This document shows positions 1-8,652 of a DNA stretch of 64,000 nt, piece by piece. The stretch's first letter is position 1, and every line of letters starts with the position of its first letter. Origin of the DNA: DASQPR01 sp963727415 (GTDB taxonomy: Bacteria; Actinomycetota; Actinomycetes; Mycobacteriales; Micromonosporaceae). The notes below the pieces were generated by a model. That model ran no database searches, was not told where the DNA came from, and was given only the letters and a program-made list of their open reading frames with translations. The stretch is taken from assembly GCA_963727415.1 (NCBI GenBank), contig CAVSGF010000008.1:186001-250000 (forward strand), read 5' to 3'. Made by a program: the position numbers and the translations under genes.

Positions 1-85
1 ACGGGGCCGGGCCCGGCGTTGGTCGCTCGCACGAAGTTACTGGCGAGAAACATAGCCGGGCCCGCCCCGCGAGGACAAGGCGCGC
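1..85. other. Intergenic edge
   Basis: No gene seen. The only structure is a 12-bp perfect palindrome, GCCGGGCCCGGC, at 6-17. It has no loop, so a terminator for the chitinase gene that ends at 86 cannot be argued from it. Confidence 0.5.
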
Positions 86-1738
86 TCAGCCGGTGAATCC
101 TCCGAAGATGGTGGTGAACTCGTAGGTCGACTGTGAGATGGAACTGCATGTCGGCGATACGCCGCCGCCTGGGCAGCCGCCGTTGTCCCGGCTCACCGAC
201 CAGAACGCGAGCAGTCCGACGTGGTTGCCGTTCGCCCAGGTGACCAGCTTCTGCGCGTCGGAGATGCTGAAGATCGGCCCGGTGTCGTTGCGGCCGATCA
301 TCGGGGTCACGCCGAGCATGGCCCACAGTTGGGCCGACGACTTGGACGGCCAGATCGACTGCATCTGAGTGTGGGTCGCGGTGGCGGCCGAGATGACCGC
401 GTCGCCCCACTCCATGGACGATCCGAAGTCCATTGTCATCGGGTTGACGATGCCTACATTGACCCCATTGGCGACGGCGTTGTTGAGCAGGTCGACGCCG
501 AGCGATGGGGTCAGCCCGTAGGTGTCGCCCTGAACCATCAGCGTGTAGCTCACGACGGTGCCCGGTCGGTCGCGCTGGACCTGTGCGATCGCCTTGTTCA
601 TCATGTCGACGTTGACGCTGGCCTCAATGTCGAAGTCGATGTGCTTGATATTGAAGGCATCGATGACCTGTTCGATCGCGGCCGCCTGCGCTGCCTGGGT
701 GGTGCACGTCTGTTGCAGGTACGGTCCGGCGGCGCCACCGAAGGACACGGCCACGTCGCCGCCGAGCGCCCGCAGATCGTTGATCTCGCCGGTGATGCGC
801 GAATCGTTCAGCGGGATGGTGCCGCCCCAGCTCGGGTCGCAGCCGGCCGCGTCACCCAGGATGAACGCCAGCGTGAAGTACTTCTGGCCGGTGGCCTGGG
901 CGACCTGCGCCAGGGTCGGGCTCGACATGGTGATGTCGACGTACGGCCACGAGTGCGGTGAGCCGCCGCCCCCGCCGCCGCCACCCCCGCCGGACGTCTG
1001 GGTGGTCGCGCTGACCGAGGATGACTGGGCTGATTCGCCGGCGCTGTTGGTGGCGGTGACGGAGAACGTGTACGAGGTTCCGGAGGCGAGTCCGGACACG
1101 GTCGTGCTGGTACCGGAGACCGAGGTGACCTTGGTCGAGCCTTGGTAGACGTTGTAGCCGGTGGCGCCGGATGACGTGTTCCAGGTGAGAGACACCGAGG
1201 ATGTCGTGGTTCCGGTCACCGTCAGGCCGCCCGGAGCCGGAGGGACGGTGACGGTGCCGCCCGGGCCGGTCAGCGTCACGTCGTCGGCGTAGTAGGTGCC
1301 CTGGGCGTACCAGCCGTGCAGGTAGATCTGCACGCTGTTACTGGAGGCCGTGAACGACGTGGTCAGCAGCGTCCAGCCGGAACCGCCCGGGGTCCAGGTC
1401 GACACGCCGCCGGTGACGCCGAGGTAGACGTAGTTGCCCTGCACGTACGACGACAGCGTGTATTGCGAGCCGGAAACCACCGGCACAGTCTGAGTGCACT
1501 GTGCATCGTCACTGTTGTTCGCCGCGCCGGCCAGCGCATGGCTGCCGCCGTGAACCGGCGAGCTCACCACCGAGCCGAGGCTGCACGACCACCCGGACAG
1601 GTTGCCGGCTTCAAAGTCGCCGTTGACCACCAGGTTGCTCGCGGCGCTCGCCGCGGTTGCGGGAATCAGGGCGGCGGCGACCAGCGCCGCGGCCAGGAGC
1701 AGTTTGAGGGTACGAGTCATTGCGGCGGTACCGAACAT
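86..1738 (-). CDS. Secreted GH18 chitinase-like protein with carbohydrate-binding and FnIII modules
   Basis: A 550-residue modular secreted glycosidase, predicted to act on chitin or related GlcNAc polymers outside the cell. A Sec signal (MTRT then a Leu/Ala-rich core ending near ATAASA) is followed by a carbohydrate-binding beta-sandwich beginning NLVVNGDFEAG (about 35-160), a fibronectin type III domain (about 165-250), a poly-Gly linker and a GH18-type barrel (about 265-550). The barrel carries IDFDIE at 367-372, which fits the family's DxxDxDxE motif with Glu372 as the proton donor. GGGGAG lies five bases before the ATG at 1738, so I use that start rather than the internal MTRT. An inverted repeat just upstream may regulate it. 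The family call is firm; activity on chitin itself is inferred. Confidence 0.85.
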   Translation of the reverse strand: MFGTAAMTRTLKLLLAAALVAAALIPATAASAASNLVVNGDFEAGNLSGWSCSLGSVVSSPVHGGSHALAGAANNSDDAQCTQTVPVVSGSQYTLSSYVQGNYVYLGVTGGVSTWTPGGSGWTLLTTSFTASSNSVQIYLHGWYAQGTYYADDVTLTGPGGTVTVPPAPGGLTVTGTTTSSVSLTWNTSSGATGYNVYQGSTKVTSVSGTSTTVSGLASGTSYTFSVTATNSAGESAQSSSVSATTQTSGGGGGGGGGGSPHSWPYVDITMSSPTLAQVAQATGQKYFTLAFILGDAAGCDPSWGGTIPLNDSRITGEINDLRALGGDVAVSFGGAAGPYLQQTCTTQAAQAAAIEQVIDAFNIKHIDFDIEASVNVDMMNKAIAQVQRDRPGTVVSYTLMVQGDTYGLTPSLGVDLLNNAVANGVNVGIVNPMTMDFGSSMEWGDAVISAATATHTQMQSIWPSKSSAQLWAMLGVTPMIGRNDTGPIFSISDAQKLVTWANGNHVGLLAFWSVSRDNGGCPGGGVSPTCSSISQSTYEFTTIFGGFTG

Positions 1739-1754
1739 GGAGTCTCCCCAAGAA

Positions 1755-1769
1755 TAGGAAACTTTCCTA
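1755..1769. promoter_or_regulatory. Perfect inverted repeat upstream of the chitinase gene
   Basis: TAGGAAA-C-TTTCCTA has two perfect 7-bp arms around one base and ends 17 bp upstream of the chitinase start codon. Its symmetry and position suit a repressor operator near the transcription start. I recall similar TAGGAAA/TTTCCTA elements in front of secreted glycosidase genes of other actinomycetes, but could not check this. The regulator is not identified. Confidence 0.45.
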
Positions 1770-1952
1770 ATAGCGTTCTTTGCGGGAAGTTAACTCCGGG
1801 TATGGAGGACTGTCAATGTCAGGTGCCCACCGTGCATGGTCTGAGCAGCAACGATTAGCGAAACGATGGCAAACGAGCGGCGGTCCTGCGCACTTGCGGG
1901 CCACCGGTCGACTCCAGCTGGTCGATTCCGCTGTCTACTCGAGTCCCGCTGT

Positions 1953-3374
1953 CTACCGGCAGCGGCGGATCTCGTCGATCAGCGCGTCGGCGGTCGGCCC
2001 GCGCCCGAGCACGTCTCGCAGCACCTCGCCGGAACCGCGAGACCTGCCCCAGCGCAATAGCTTCTCGGATACCCACCCGTACCAGTCGGGGTTACCGGCG
2101 GTCCAATCGCCCAGGTGATCGCGGATGGCCCGGCGCAGGTCGGCTGCGATTATCGCGGCGAGCGCGTAGTTGACCATGTAGCCGGGCTCCTGGAACAGCT
2201 GGCCTCGCATCGCCCACCAGGGCAGCTCCGGATGAGGTTCGATACCGAGGTACGTCGAGGTGATCTCGGACCAGACCGCGCTCGCGTCCTGGCCGGCGCT
2301 CGCGTGCATCCGGATCTCCAGCAACGCCCAGCAGGTGTCGAGCATGACGTCGGCGTACCGGCCGCGGATCGACTCGGCTTCGTCGTCGGCGATTCCCAGC
2401 CAGCGGCGCTGCCAGGCCGGCTCGGCCGTGTCGAGGGCCGGCAGTTCGGCCAGTGCCTCGGTGAACGCGTCGCTGTCCGGCCAGTCCCGGAACGCCGGCC
2501 GGGTGTCGATGGCGGCCACATGGACCGCGTGCCCGGTCTCGTGGATCAACTCGGTCAGCTCGCCCAGACCGCCTGTCGTATACGTGGCCATCACCCATGG
2601 GCGCGGCCGGTCGGCTCGGCCGCCGAATTCGGTGTACGCCACCGGTACCGGGGGACGCCCGGGGCGTGGCCGTACGTCGAATCCGACCGGTGCCAGGCTA
2701 GCGCCCAGGCTCGCGAAGTACTCGCGGTTGACATCGAGGAGGCGTTCGACCGGTACGGCCGGCGCCAGTGCCCGGGCGGCCGCCCCCGACGCGTACCACC
2801 AGTCCCAGGGTTCGACCGGCCGTGCCGGCCGCCAGGCACCCAGGATGCGCTCCAGCGCCGCCTCGATTCCGGCCATGCCCAGTGCGCGGGCGTTTCGCTC
2901 GACCGGGCTCCGCCCCGCCTGCCAGCGCCGGCGGCTGATCGCGATCAGGTCGGCGTACTGGGAATCGATCGACTCCCAGACCGGTGCCAGGGTGTGGAAG
3001 AGGGCGCGGCGCTGATCAGAGTCGGGCTCGCGGCCGACAGCGTCCAGCACGCCCAGGCGGGTCATCACGCCACGGCTGGTGATCACCGCGGCCTGCCGCT
3101 CGGCGTACCGCTGCTCGATCTGGCCGCTCAGCGCGCCGAAGGCGTCCCGCTCCCCGTCAATGAGCTGGTCTTCGGACGGCTCGTCCAGCCAGGCGCGCAT
3201 GGCGGCGTACGCGCGATCGTCCTGGACCGCCTCAGGGGTGACCGCCTCGCGGGCGGTGAGCTTCGCGGCGGCCGCGCGGCGGTCGAGATCGCCGAGCGAG
3301 GACCCGCGCGCGGCGCGGATAGTGAGCTGATCGTCCAGGTCGCGTGCGTGGGCGTAGCGGGCTTCGGCATCCAT
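1953..3374 (-). CDS. M3-family zinc metallopeptidase (oligopeptidase-like)
   Basis: A predicted cytoplasmic oligopeptidase of 473 residues. It has the M3 signature HETGHAVH, with zinc-binding HETGH at about 278-282 in a conserved ELIHETGH context, and an acidic stretch downstream (ALAELPALD) that could hold the third zinc ligand. No signal peptide or membrane segment is seen. The frame is open further upstream to a GTG at 3461, but GGAGA lies about 7 bases before the ATG at 3374 and the conserved part starts there. It is somewhat shorter than typical thimet or PepF oligopeptidases (about 600 residues) and may be an actinobacterial short subfamily. It stands alone as a transcription unit. Confidence 0.75.
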   Translation of the reverse strand: MDAEARYAHARDLDDQLTIRAARGSSLGDLDRRAAAAKLTAREAVTPEAVQDDRAYAAMRAWLDEPSEDQLIDGERDAFGALSGQIEQRYAERQAAVITSRGVMTRLGVLDAVGREPDSDQRRALFHTLAPVWESIDSQYADLIAISRRRWQAGRSPVERNARALGMAGIEAALERILGAWRPARPVEPWDWWYASGAAARALAPAVPVERLLDVNREYFASLGASLAPVGFDVRPRPGRPPVPVAYTEFGGRADRPRPWVMATYTTGGLGELTELIHETGHAVHVAAIDTRPAFRDWPDSDAFTEALAELPALDTAEPAWQRRWLGIADDEAESIRGRYADVMLDTCWALLEIRMHASAGQDASAVWSEITSTYLGIEPHPELPWWAMRGQLFQEPGYMVNYALAAIIAADLRRAIRDHLGDWTAGNPDWYGWVSEKLLRWGRSRGSGEVLRDVLGRGPTADALIDEIRRCR

Positions 3375-3497
3375 GCATGATCTCCATACAGACGACCCCC
3401 GGGGGCCTTGTCCAGGCGCCCCGGGGATCGGGTAGCTGACGAGTCGCCAAACCGCGGTCACACGGTCTCAGCGATCCCTTCGCTCGAGGACAGCGGC

Positions 3498-3555
3498 TTA
3501 GCCGGCAGCCACCTCATGTGTCCTGTAGCTATTCAACTTAGGATCACCTCCTTTC
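3498..3555 (-). other. Extended Shine-Dalgarno with possible 12-residue leader ORF
   Basis: On the minus strand 3555-3541 reads GAAAGGAGGTGATCC, a near-perfect complement of the 16S rRNA 3' end and far longer than any other ribosome binding site here. Ten bases after AGGAGG a TTG opens MNSYRTHEVAAG followed by TAA (3536-3498). The M3 peptidase gene starts about 124 bp further on. This could be a translated leader or an unrelated small ORF. The match is too short to be an rRNA gene. Confidence 0.3.
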
Positions 3556-3717
3556 GCCGTGTACCGGGAACGTTAGTTCGATCTCCGGCGACCGGCAAGA
3601 GATTTTGATCCACCACGTTTAGGCTGCTCGGGCATGCTGTGGAGGTCTTTTGATGATCTTGGAAGAACCAGTTGCGTCCCGATTTCGGGCCGGTTGCGGG
3701 CCGGCGGCTCCGCGACC

Positions 3718-3900
3718 TCAGCTGGCGGCCTCGTAGATGTACTCGAAGACGACCAGATCTTGGCCGTCGACGTTGCGGGTGGTCGCGGCGCGCTCATACG
3801 CCCGGCCCGCGACGACCAAGCTGTCACCGACCTCGTCGGCCTCGACCGTGTGGACCTTGCTGTCGAATGGGCCCCTACGCAGGAATACTTGGACTGCCAT
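3718..3900 (-). CDS. Small conserved-looking hypothetical protein (60 aa)
   Basis: MAVQVFLRRGPFDSKVHTVE begins a 60-residue soluble protein ending VFEYIYEAAS. The balanced composition, with alternating hydrophobic strands and few arginine runs, looks like a real protein rather than a GC-rich shadow. I recall similar small actinobacterial proteins but know no function. The ribosome binding site is weak. It lies divergently beside tRNA-Val. Confidence 0.5.
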   Translation of the reverse strand: MAVQVFLRRGPFDSKVHTVEADEVGDSLVVAGRAYERAATTRNVDGQDLVVFEYIYEAAS

Positions 3901-4050
3901 CCGCTCAGGCTAGGACGCCCGCCCGGCCAGGCCAGCCGGAATTTCATGATCGCGAACCACACATTTCGCGAGCGGCGCGCCCAGGCGTGCGAGGCGGGGG
4001 GAGCATCGGGTACAGTCTCGATGTTCGCTCGGCAATGGCCGGGGGACCGA

Positions 4051-4125
4051 GGGCGATTGGCGCAGTGGTAGCGCGCTTCGTTCACACCGAAGAGGTCACT
4101 GGTTCGAACCCAGTATCGCCCACCA
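4051..4125 (+). tRNA. tRNA-Val(CAC)
   Basis: The acceptor arms GGGCGAT (4051-4057) and ATCGCCC (4115-4121) pair exactly. The anticodon stem CTTCG/CGAAG encloses the loop TTCACAC, giving anticodon CAC. The T arm contains GGTTCGAACC. The discriminator is A at 4122 and CCA is encoded at 4123-4125. It reads GTG valine codons. Confidence 0.95.
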
Positions 4126-4366
4126 CGATAGACGCAGGTAGATAGCCCTTTGCCAGAGTCCCTGGTAAAGGCTTTCGCTTTATTGGTCGTTAGTTTGCGA
4201 GCAAATTGGGAGCGCCGGATCGGCACGGCGGTGCTGGTCGTAGGGCCTGGCCGTCTTCACGCAGCCCCACCCGATCCAAAGATCAGAAGTGCCGCCGCCG
4301 TATTAGGGGTCGTATCCGGGAAGGTCCCCATTGGCGCGGCTGTGGGTGTGGCTGAGGCTGGGCGAT

Positions 4367-5089
4367 ATGACGAACGAGATCGCCCAGGCGGCGCGCTGGT
4401 ATGGGCAGCAGACCTACGGGCCCCTCATGTGGCGCAGGCTGGCTATGGCGCTGGTCGCGGTGCCGCGGGCACTGCGCACGGTGGTATCTGCCCGGGTCGC
4501 CCGCGGACTGCTTGCCCTGCCGGTCGCGGCGGCGGCCACCGGGCTGATCGCTGTTCTCACGGACCTGATCGTGATCAACGTGGTGGCGTATCCGTGGCGC
4601 CCGTATCTGGGGCTGCACGGCAACGACGGTGGGGGTATCTGGGCCAGCACCTATGACGGCTCCTGGGGCGGGCCGAGCCTGGCCGGGGCCTGGGCGGTAC
4701 ATGCTCTCGGGGTGATGCTGCTGGTCTTCCCGGCGCTTGCGTGGGCGGTTCGTGGTCTACTGCGGGCACAAGCCCGCCTCAGCGGTACAGGCATCGCAGC
4801 GCCCCGACCGCAGGCCCGCAAACCTGCGCGGGTACCCGCACCGACCGCGCCGCGCACACCAGCCCACCGCGCCCGGCCGTGGTGGTATCGCCTCGGTGTG
4901 ATCGTGGCGGCGCTCGTGCTGTTCTTTGTTCTCGCCCGCCTGGCGCACGCGGCCGGCATCGGCGACAACGTGCTGTGGCTGCCGCGTGACCTAAGCAGCG
5001 GCCTGGCGCTGGCCGTCGTGCTCGCGCCGCTGGCCGTGGCGGGGCTGACTGCGCGCACGTGGTGGCATCTTCGCGCCGCCCGCCGCTGA
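4367..5089 (+). CDS. Multi-pass membrane protein, unknown
   Basis: About 240 residues with four likely membrane segments: LLALPVAAAATGLIAVLTDL, AWAVHALGVMLLVFPALAWA, a segment around LGVIVAALVLFFVLARLA, and one near the C-terminus (LALAVVLAPLAVAGLTA). A basic Pro/Ala-rich loop separates the second and third. I take the ATG at 4367 (MTNEIAQ), which has GAGG upstream, rather than an ATG 36 bp earlier. No family recognised. It lies directly downstream of a tRNA gene, a common site for integrated DNA, but no integrase is seen. Confidence 0.55.
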   Translation: MTNEIAQAARWYGQQTYGPLMWRRLAMALVAVPRALRTVVSARVARGLLALPVAAAATGLIAVLTDLIVINVVAYPWRPYLGLHGNDGGGIWASTYDGSWGGPSLAGAWAVHALGVMLLVFPALAWAVRGLLRAQARLSGTGIAAPRPQARKPARVPAPTAPRTPAHRARPWWYRLGVIVAALVLFFVLARLAHAAGIGDNVLWLPRDLSSGLALAVVLAPLAVAGLTARTWWHLRAARR

Positions 5090-5191
5090 CGGCGACGCGT
5101 GGAGCGGCTTAACTTGCTGTACCGCCACGATGGGCAGCAGATGGCGTCGACCGTCGCCGGGTTTCAGAAGCCGTCTGCAGGTCTTCGTGCT

Positions 5192-6118
5192 CTATGCGCC
5201 CACGAGGATGATCTCGTACTGGGAGGCGGTGGGGGGAAAGCCGGTGTCGAATTTGGCGTTGACCACGGCGAGGGTGTGGCCGAACACGGCCGCGGTGGTC
5301 GGGGTTTCGAACAACCCGCTGGTGATGGTCTTCTCCAGCGTTCCGGAGGATAGGTCCGGTGAGAGCATGAACCGGCTGACCTGGTTGGAGAAGTTCTGTA
5401 CTGCCCAGAGCCGGTGGCCGCGCAGCACGATCCCGTCGACGTTGGGCACGTTGACCCCGGCGATGGTGGCGCTCGCTCCGGTTACCGGGTCGACCGTGTC
5501 TACCGCCGCGTCCGCGGTGTGGGCGACGAGCAGCGTCTTGCCGTTGGGGGTGGCGGCGATGCCGTTCATGTTGAATTGACCGGTGAGGTCAGCGGCGGGT
5601 CCGGTCACCGTCAGTGTCGTGAACGGGCCCGGTGTGCCGTGGTTGTCGATGGGTACGAAGTAGAGCTTGGGTTGGGTTGAGTCGGTGAACCAGGCGCCCC
5701 CGCGCACGAGTGTCACATCGTTGATGATTGACGTGTCGGGGGTCCCGAACGTGTAGTCGGCGATGCCGGCGCCGGTACGTGTGTCGTAGACGTACGCGTG
5801 GCCGGTAAATCCGCCGGCGACAAAGAGCAGGTGGTGCGTGATGTCGGCCTTCATTCCGAGCGCCATGCGGCCCGCCGGTGCATCGATGAACAGTTCGGCG
5901 GTGCCTTTCCTTATGTTGCCGCGGAAGATGTCACCGGTGAACGCGTCTCCGGCGTAGAACGTGGATCCGGGCCCGCGGGCGACTCCCTCGGCTGAGCTTG
6001 CGCCAGGTAGGACTATCGCCGTCGCCGTCGCCGTCGCCGCTTGAGCGCTCGACACCGGCGCTAGCAGTCCGGCTGCGACCACGGCCGTAGCGCATAGCAG
6101 CCGCCACACTCCACGCAT
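5192..6118 (-). CDS. Secreted SMP-30/NHL-like beta-propeller protein
   Basis: 308 residues with a clear Sec signal (MRGVWRLLCATAVVAAGLLA ending SSAQA). The mature part has repeating short strands of six-bladed propeller type (GVARGPGSTFYAGDAFTG, VDGIVLRGHRLWAVQNFSN), as in the SMP-30/gluconolactonase superfamily. Related secreted actinobacterial proteins are often misannotated as superoxide dismutase. No metal-ligand set is obvious, so a lactonase reaction is not claimed. GAGAGG sits 8 bases before the start. Single gene, convergent with the membrane protein gene upstream in the window. Confidence 0.7.
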   Translation of the reverse strand: MRGVWRLLCATAVVAAGLLAPVSSAQAATATATAIVLPGASSAEGVARGPGSTFYAGDAFTGDIFRGNIRKGTAELFIDAPAGRMALGMKADITHHLLFVAGGFTGHAYVYDTRTGAGIADYTFGTPDTSIINDVTLVRGGAWFTDSTQPKLYFVPIDNHGTPGPFTTLTVTGPAADLTGQFNMNGIAATPNGKTLLVAHTADAAVDTVDPVTGASATIAGVNVPNVDGIVLRGHRLWAVQNFSNQVSRFMLSPDLSSGTLEKTITSGLFETPTTAAVFGHTLAVVNAKFDTGFPPTASQYEIILVGA

Positions 6119-6242
6119 ACCATTTACCTCTCTTAGTCACGAACGTCTCATTTATTAACGTTCGTATCTTGTCGAGGTGGCGCCGTCTCAGCCGAAGTTC
6201 ATCCGAACAGGTCACGCGGCATGGTGGTTCTCATGCGGAGCG

Positions 6243-7298
6243 CTATCGATCCGCCGCGCCGGCTGGGTCGAGCGCTTCGGGTCGGCAACTGTAGGCGTCG
6301 ATCTCGGCCAGAACCGCTGACTTGCCAGGTTCGTCGAGGAACGAGTACCGCACCGCTTGCCGGGCCAGTTCGGCCACGCCGTGCTCGTCCAGGTCGAGCA
6401 GATCGGCGGCCACCTGGTACTCCCGGTTCAGGGTGGTGGAGAACATGGGCGGGTCGTCGGAGTTGATGGTCACCGGCACGCCGGCGGCTACCAACGCGGG
6501 CAGTGGATGCTCCGCCAGCGACGGTACCGACCTGGTGCAGACGTTGGAGGTCGGGCACACCTCCAGCGCGATGTCGTGCTCGCGCAGGTGAGCCATCAGA
6601 TCTCGGTCATGGGCGGCGGCGATGCCGTGGCCGATGCGTTCCGCGCCGAGGTGGCGTACCGCGTCCCAGACGGCCTGTGGACCTGTCGACTCGCCGGCGT
6701 GCGGCACGCTGCGCAGCCCGGCCGCCCGGGCGGCGGCGAAGTGGCCGGCGAACTGGTCCCGGGACACCCCGGCCTCCGGACCGCCCAACCCGAAGCTGAT
6801 CAGCCCGTCCGGGCGCTGCTTCAGCGCCACGTCGAGCGTCACGTCGGCGGCCGGCATCCAGGGCGGGCCCGGGATGTCGAAGCACCACCGCAACTCGATG
6901 CCGTGGTCGCGCGCGGCCCGCCGCCGGGCGTCCTCGACCGCCTCGCAGTACGCCTCTGCGGCGATGCCACGCACGATGGACGAGTACGGGCTGAGGGTCA
7001 CCTCGGCGTACCGCACCGACTGAGCGGCGAGGCCGGCGCCGATGTCGTAGGTGAGCATGGCCACGTCCTCGGCGTCGCGGATCAGGTCCACCACCGACAC
7101 GTACACCTTGATGAAATGCGCGAAGTCGGTGAACGTGAAGTACTCGGTCAGCAGCGCCGGGTCGGCCGGTACCGAGGTGTCTCCGGCGTGCCGCTCGGCC
7201 AGGCGAGCCACGGTCTGCGGTGCTGCCGACCCGACGTGGTGGACGTGTAGTTCCACCTTGGGCAGGTCGGCGATGAAGTCAGTTAGGTCCAGTGCCAT
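6243..7298 (-). CDS. Adenosine deaminase family; probable aminodeoxyfutalosine deaminase
   Basis: A zinc amidohydrolase of 351 residues. It carries HVH near the N-terminus (VELHVHHVGS), HAGES, RIGHG and NSDDPPMF, the metal and catalytic motifs of the adenosine deaminase family. Its wording (LPKVELHVHHVGS, YFTFTDFAHFI, VPHAGE-TGP) closely matches what I remember of Streptomyces coelicolor SCO5662, which deaminates 6-aminodeoxyfutalosine in the futalosine menaquinone route; plain adenosine deaminase remains possible. No other menaquinone gene is nearby. I chose the ATG at 7298 because GAGGGA precedes it and the preceding frame (to 7451) has an unlikely composition. Confidence 0.8.
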   Translation of the reverse strand: MALDLTDFIADLPKVELHVHHVGSAAPQTVARLAERHAGDTSVPADPALLTEYFTFTDFAHFIKVYVSVVDLIRDAEDVAMLTYDIGAGLAAQSVRYAEVTLSPYSSIVRGIAAEAYCEAVEDARRRAARDHGIELRWCFDIPGPPWMPAADVTLDVALKQRPDGLISFGLGGPEAGVSRDQFAGHFAAARAAGLRSVPHAGESTGPQAVWDAVRHLGAERIGHGIAAAHDRDLMAHLREHDIALEVCPTSNVCTRSVPSLAEHPLPALVAAGVPVTINSDDPPMFSTTLNREYQVAADLLDLDEHGVAELARQAVRYSFLDEPGKSAVLAEIDAYSCRPEALDPAGAADR

Positions 7299-7585
7299 GT
7301 GTTCGTCCCTCACGGTGCGTGTCATCCACCGAGGGCAACCGCAGCACAAGCAACCTCCGGTGGGAGGCGCCCTTACGACCACGTGCGAGCCGAGCGTGGC
7401 GGAAGTCCATCCGTCGCAGCGCCTCTCGACCCGCACTCGGGACCCTAACAAGGCCCACCATCGTTATGCCAGGGAATATGGCCTCGTAGGGCGACCGGCG
7501 TCGGCGCAGGTCCTCATCCCAGGTGATCCGGCGGGCTGAGGCGGTCCGGCTGCTGCGTTCCGTCCTGGAAAGACGTCGGCCGTCC

Positions 7586-8461
7586 TTATCGCCGAGAGGC
7601 AGTGGTCGTCAGCGGGCCACCGTGGACCCGGTCGCGCAGGTTGAGCAGGTCGCGACTCGGCGCGATGCCGAGGTCCCGTCGGCAGGATTCGAGGAAGGCC
7701 CCGAGCTTCTGCCGGGCGAGGCCCGAGCGTCCGTGCTCGAGGTCGGACTCGACGACGGTGATGGTCGCACGCTCGTTGTACGGATCAATTATCAGCATCT
7801 GGTAGGCGTACTCCAGGGATTCGTCCCTCTCGCCGCGCTCGCCGTGGATCTGGATCAGGCGCAGCAGGGCCTGGGTGTGCAGCGCCTTGTAACGCCGGCG
7901 AAAGGGTGCCAGCCACTGGTTCTGTGAGTCGTCGTCCTCGAGGAACCGTCGGACCGGATGCGCCACCAACTGGCCGTAATAGAAGCACGCGCGCCGCGCG
8001 TCGCCGCGGTCGTCGCTGGTGCGTCCCTGCTCGAACAGCCACTCGACCTCCGCGGTATCGGTCCACCACCGGTTGCCGGGCTCGAACCGATAGAAGATCG
8101 AGCCGCTGCGTCGGATGTACGACGATTCCCCGCCTCGTTGCAGATCCGGTTCCAGCATGCGGCGCAGGCAGTGCATCGCGACGTGGAAGCTGCTCACCGC
8201 CTTGTCCGGTGCGGTGCCCGGGCAGGTGATCTCGATCAGTTCGTCGATCGAGCGGGGACGGCAAGGGTTGAGCAGGAAGCATTTCAGCAAGACAAGAGCC
8301 TTCTCCCGGCGCTGGCTGCGTTGCCCGAGCAGTTCCGTCCCCCGAAAGACCCGGAACGGCCCGAATAGGTAGGCCCGGTAGGCCGCTTGCTGTTCACGCT
8401 CCCTGGGGTGGATTTCGTCGCGAGCCCAGAGTCCTCCCAGCATTCCATTAACATAATTCAC
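7586..8461 (-). CDS. SARP-family transcriptional activator 1
   Basis: 291 residues with an N-terminal OmpR-like winged helix (about 30-125; LFGPFRVFRGTELLG, ALVLLKCFLLNPCRP, DKAVSSFHVAMHCLRRMLEP) and a C-terminal bacterial transcriptional activation domain of TPR-like helices (about 135-280). This is the short SARP layout, with no ATPase domain. SARPs normally activate the biosynthetic cluster beside them by binding direct heptamer repeats. GGGAGGA lies six bases before a GTG start at 8461. The gene diverges from a TetR gene across a stretch holding a pair of 30-bp direct repeats. Confidence 0.85.
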   Translation of the reverse strand: MNYVNGMLGGLWARDEIHPREREQQAAYRAYLFGPFRVFRGTELLGQRSQRREKALVLLKCFLLNPCRPRSIDELIEITCPGTAPDKAVSSFHVAMHCLRRMLEPDLQRGGESSYIRRSGSIFYRFEPGNRWWTDTAEVEWLFEQGRTSDDRGDARRACFYYGQLVAHPVRRFLEDDDSQNQWLAPFRRRYKALHTQALLRLIQIHGERGERDESLEYAYQMLIIDPYNERATITVVESDLEHGRSGLARQKLGAFLESCRRDLGIAPSRDLLNLRDRVHGGPLTTTASRR

Positions 8462-8476
8462 AAAGATTCCTCCCAG

Positions 8477-8544
8477 TAACTCAGATGTACTGAGGTCGTT
8501 TTCGCTTCCTCAAGTAACTCAGGTGTACGGGGGTCGTGTTCGCT
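8477..8544. promoter_or_regulatory. Two imperfect 30-bp direct repeats between SARP 1 and TetR genes
   Basis: Copies at 8477-8506 and 8515-8544 (38-bp period) both begin TAACTCAG and end TTCGCT, sharing TAACTCAG-TGTAC-GGTCGT-TTCGCT. The first copy contains the inverted repeat CTCAG-ATGTA-CTGAG (8480-8494). They fill the divergent promoter region and are probable operators for the TetR protein or a SARP. Confidence 0.5.
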
Positions 8545-8652
8545 ACGATAGATAACGGTGAACGCTGTTCAGCAGAGTTGTCAAGTGTTAGGTTTACTGC
8601 TAATGGTGGACGACGACGTGCACCCGGACGGGGCTACGGAGGTGTACCGGCG

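Noticed and set aside
954..1000. Poly-proline ORF opposite the chitinase linker
   Set aside because: It is the reverse strand of the poly-Gly linker codons of the chitinase gene.
3541..3555. 16S rRNA 3' end fragment
   Set aside because: Only about 15 bases match, with no adjacent rRNA helix sequence; it reads better as a ribosome binding site on the minus strand.
3573..4226. Long minus-strand frame across tRNA-Val (containing RYWVRTSDLFGVNEARY)
   Set aside because: This peptide is the well-known translation of an antisense tRNA gene and no protein family is present.
4051..5089. Integrated element at tRNA-Val
   Set aside because: No integrase, excisionase or repeated tRNA 3' end was found; only a membrane protein of unknown type follows.
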